A stretch of DNA of 18,340 bases from an uncultured Gammaproteobacteria bacterium (GTDB lineage Bacteria; Pseudomonadota; Gammaproteobacteria; Rariloculales; Rariloculaceae), in assembly GCA_946887385.1 (NCBI GenBank), contig CAMPKU010000064.1, forward strand, positions 1 through 18,340. The letters are read 5' to 3'. The notes below the pieces were generated by a model. That model was not told where the DNA came from and did no database searches. It saw only the letters and a program-made list of their open reading frames with translations. The number at the start of each line of letters is the position of its first letter. The stretch's first letter is position 1. The translations under genes and the position numbers were made by a program. Shown piece after piece: positions 17,226-18,340 of the stretch.

Positions 17226-17347
17226 CGGGTGGCAGGGCGCTGACTTTGGAAAATCCATTTTACGTAAGGTATCGTTCGGTCCGTTATCGAAGGCGGCGCG
17301 GAAGCAGCGACGCCGCCAATGGACGGCCGAGTAGTTAGGGAGATTGC

Positions 17348-18340
17348 ATGAGAGCACGGGCACGTTGGGGCATTGCGCCGCTAATGGCCGCTCCCGCCGG
17401 GGCATGGGCGCTTGGGCTCGGCGAGATCGAGCTTCAGTCCGCCCTCAATCAGCCGTTCCGAGCCGAGATCGCGTTGTCCGCGACGGCCGACGAGCTACAG
17501 GGTCTGCGAATCGAGCTGGCCGGTGCCGACATGTTCGAGCGCCGCGGGATCGATCGCCCGCAGTTTCTCAGCAATCTCGAGTTCCGCATCGTCACGGCCC
17601 GTGACGGCCGCAACACCATCCAGATTTCCTCGCGCGAGTCGATCGCGGAGCCGTTCGTTACGTTGCTCGTCGAGGCGTCGTGGCCGCGCGGCCGTAACGT
17701 CAAGGAATACACGGTTCTGCTCGACCCGCCGATTTTCGTCGCGGCGCCCGCGGCTCCGCCCGCGGTGCGGCCGGCAGAAACGCGCACGCCGAGCAGCAGC
17801 GCGCCCGCCGCGCCGATCAGCCGCCCCGCGGCTCCGCCCGCTTCGCAGAGCCCGGCACCGGCACCGGCGCCGGCCACCCGCGACCCGGCACCGAACATCT
17901 CGCGCGCGGCTCCGTCCGCGCCGTCACAGGCGCCGGCCGCTGCCGGCGGCACCTATGGTCCCGTGCAACGCGCGGAGACGCTGTGGGCCATTGCCGACCG
18001 GCTGCGCCCGGCCGGCGTCTCGATCAATCAGATGATGATCGGCATCTACGAGGCGAACCCCGACGCGTTCGGCGGCAACATCAACGTGTTGCGCGCCGGC
18101 GCCACGCTGCGTCTGCCCGAATCTGCCGACTTCGCCACGCTGGCCGCGACCGTCGCCAACGCCGAGGTTCAGCGCCAGACCGACGAGTGGCAGAACCGCG
18201 CTCCGGGCGGGCAGCTGCGCCTCATCCCGGCCGAGAGCGAGGCCGCGAGCGCGCCGTCGCCGGCCGCGACGCAGGATTCGGCACGAGCCGCCGCCGACGC
18301 GGCTGCCCAGGAAGCTGCGGCCGCCGCCGCAGCCGCCGAG
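17348..18340 (+). CDS. fimV: FimV-like pilus assembly/polar hub protein (3' truncated)
   Basis: The frame stays open to the window end, so 331 N-terminal residues are visible. A probable signal peptide (cleavage near AWA-LGLG, about residue 21) is followed by the FimV N-terminal domain 'LGLGEIELQSALNQPFRAEI' and LVEASWPRGRNVKEYTVLLD (107-126). A Pro/Ala-rich linker (about 132-198) leads to a LysM-like peptidoglycan-binding motif: YGPVQRAETLWAIADRL, IYEANPDAF, then RAGATLRLP (203-257). The visible end is very Ala-rich. In the family, an inner-membrane segment and a cytoplasmic TPR/FimV domain follow and interact with cAMP and pilus machinery. The ATG at 17348 has AGGGAG 5 bases upstream. The call is firm on the N-terminal domain; the rest is outside the window. 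Confidence 0.9.
   Translation, partial: MRARARWGIAPLMAAPAGAWALGLGEIELQSALNQPFRAEIALSATADELQGLRIELAGADMFERRGIDRPQFLSNLEFRIVTARDGRNTIQISSRESIAEPFVTLLVEASWPRGRNVKEYTVLLDPPIFVAAPAAPPAVRPAETRTPSSSAPAAPISRPAAPPASQSPAPAPAPATRDPAPNISRAAPSAPSQAPAAAGGTYGPVQRAETLWAIADRLRPAGVSINQMMIGIYEANPDAFGGNINVLRAGATLRLPESADFATLAATVANAEVQRQTDEWQNRAPGGQLRLIPAESEAASAPSPAATQDSARAAADAAAQEAAAAAAAAE

Larger units (their letters stand above)
17035..17347. other. 313-bp aroC-fimV intergenic region
   Basis: No convincing gene was seen. The stretch holds two hairpins (17051-17075 and 17200-17225), an AT-rich patch around 17161-17173, and a less GC-rich segment at 17241-17275 that includes TTACGTAA (17260-17267) and would be a natural place for the fimV promoter. 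No paired -35/-10 boxes could be fixed. An 84-codon frame (17080-17334) has no ribosome-binding site and an ordinary composition, so it is not called. Confidence 0.6.

Noticed and set aside
17080..17334. Small 84-codon frame between aroC and fimV
   Set aside because: No ribosome-binding site, no recognisable family, and it runs through the hairpin at 17200-17225.

Overview
The window is GC-rich bacterial chromosome, almost fully coding. It most likely comes from a gammaproteobacterium, possibly near the Steroidobacterales/Nevskiales. The evidence is gene content: separate parE and parC, a complete efp/epmA/epmB set, prmB next to aroC, an inner-membrane SCO protein next to psd, and two type IV pilus regulators (FimX-like and FimV). 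No tRNA, rRNA, CRISPR array, transposase or prophage gene was seen, so this is a core-genome segment with small repeat elements inserted.

Layout from left to right. (a) 1-1134: 3' part of a Ser/Thr protein kinase fused to a C-terminal cyclic-nucleotide-binding domain, converging on xseB (1155-1406, minus). (b) 1590-4027: a plus-strand operon of rubrerythrin, a two-cluster/CCG-type Fe-S protein and a DUF3501 protein. This module recurs in proteobacteria but has no described function that I know of. It is the best candidate here for an undescribed system. (c) 4148-8527: parE and parC (topoisomerase IV), separated by a 125-bp nested inverted repeat. (d) 8514-10583 (minus): a FimX-like protein with degenerate GGDEF and EAL domains, overlapping parC tail to tail. 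(e) 10681-13400: epmB (minus), efp (plus) and epmA (minus), which together make EF-P and its beta-lysine modification. (f) 13405-14870 (minus): psd and a SCO-type copper protein, tightly packed with epmA in the order sco-psd-epmA. (g) 14965-17034 (plus): prmB and aroC. (h) 17348 to the end: the N-terminal part of FimV, truncated by the window edge.

The most striking non-coding signals are repeats. An identical 28-bp sequence with a perfect palindrome lies at two convergent gene ends (1147 and 12409). In both places it supplies the last codons and the stop of the minus-strand gene, so XseB and EpmA end in the same residues, EGTDL. The parE-parC element has 36-bp arms with one mismatch around an inner 11-bp hairpin and looks like a REP/MITE-type repeat. 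Further inverted repeats overlap the likely promoters of rubrerythrin and parE.

Functional themes: oxidative/metal stress (rubrerythrin operon), chromosome decatenation (ParCE), translation at polyproline stretches (EF-P), phospholipid and respiratory-chain maturation (Psd, SCO), and second-messenger or pilus control (kinase-cNMP, FimX-like, FimV). All calls rest on reading translated sequence and motifs from memory of the families; no database search was run.
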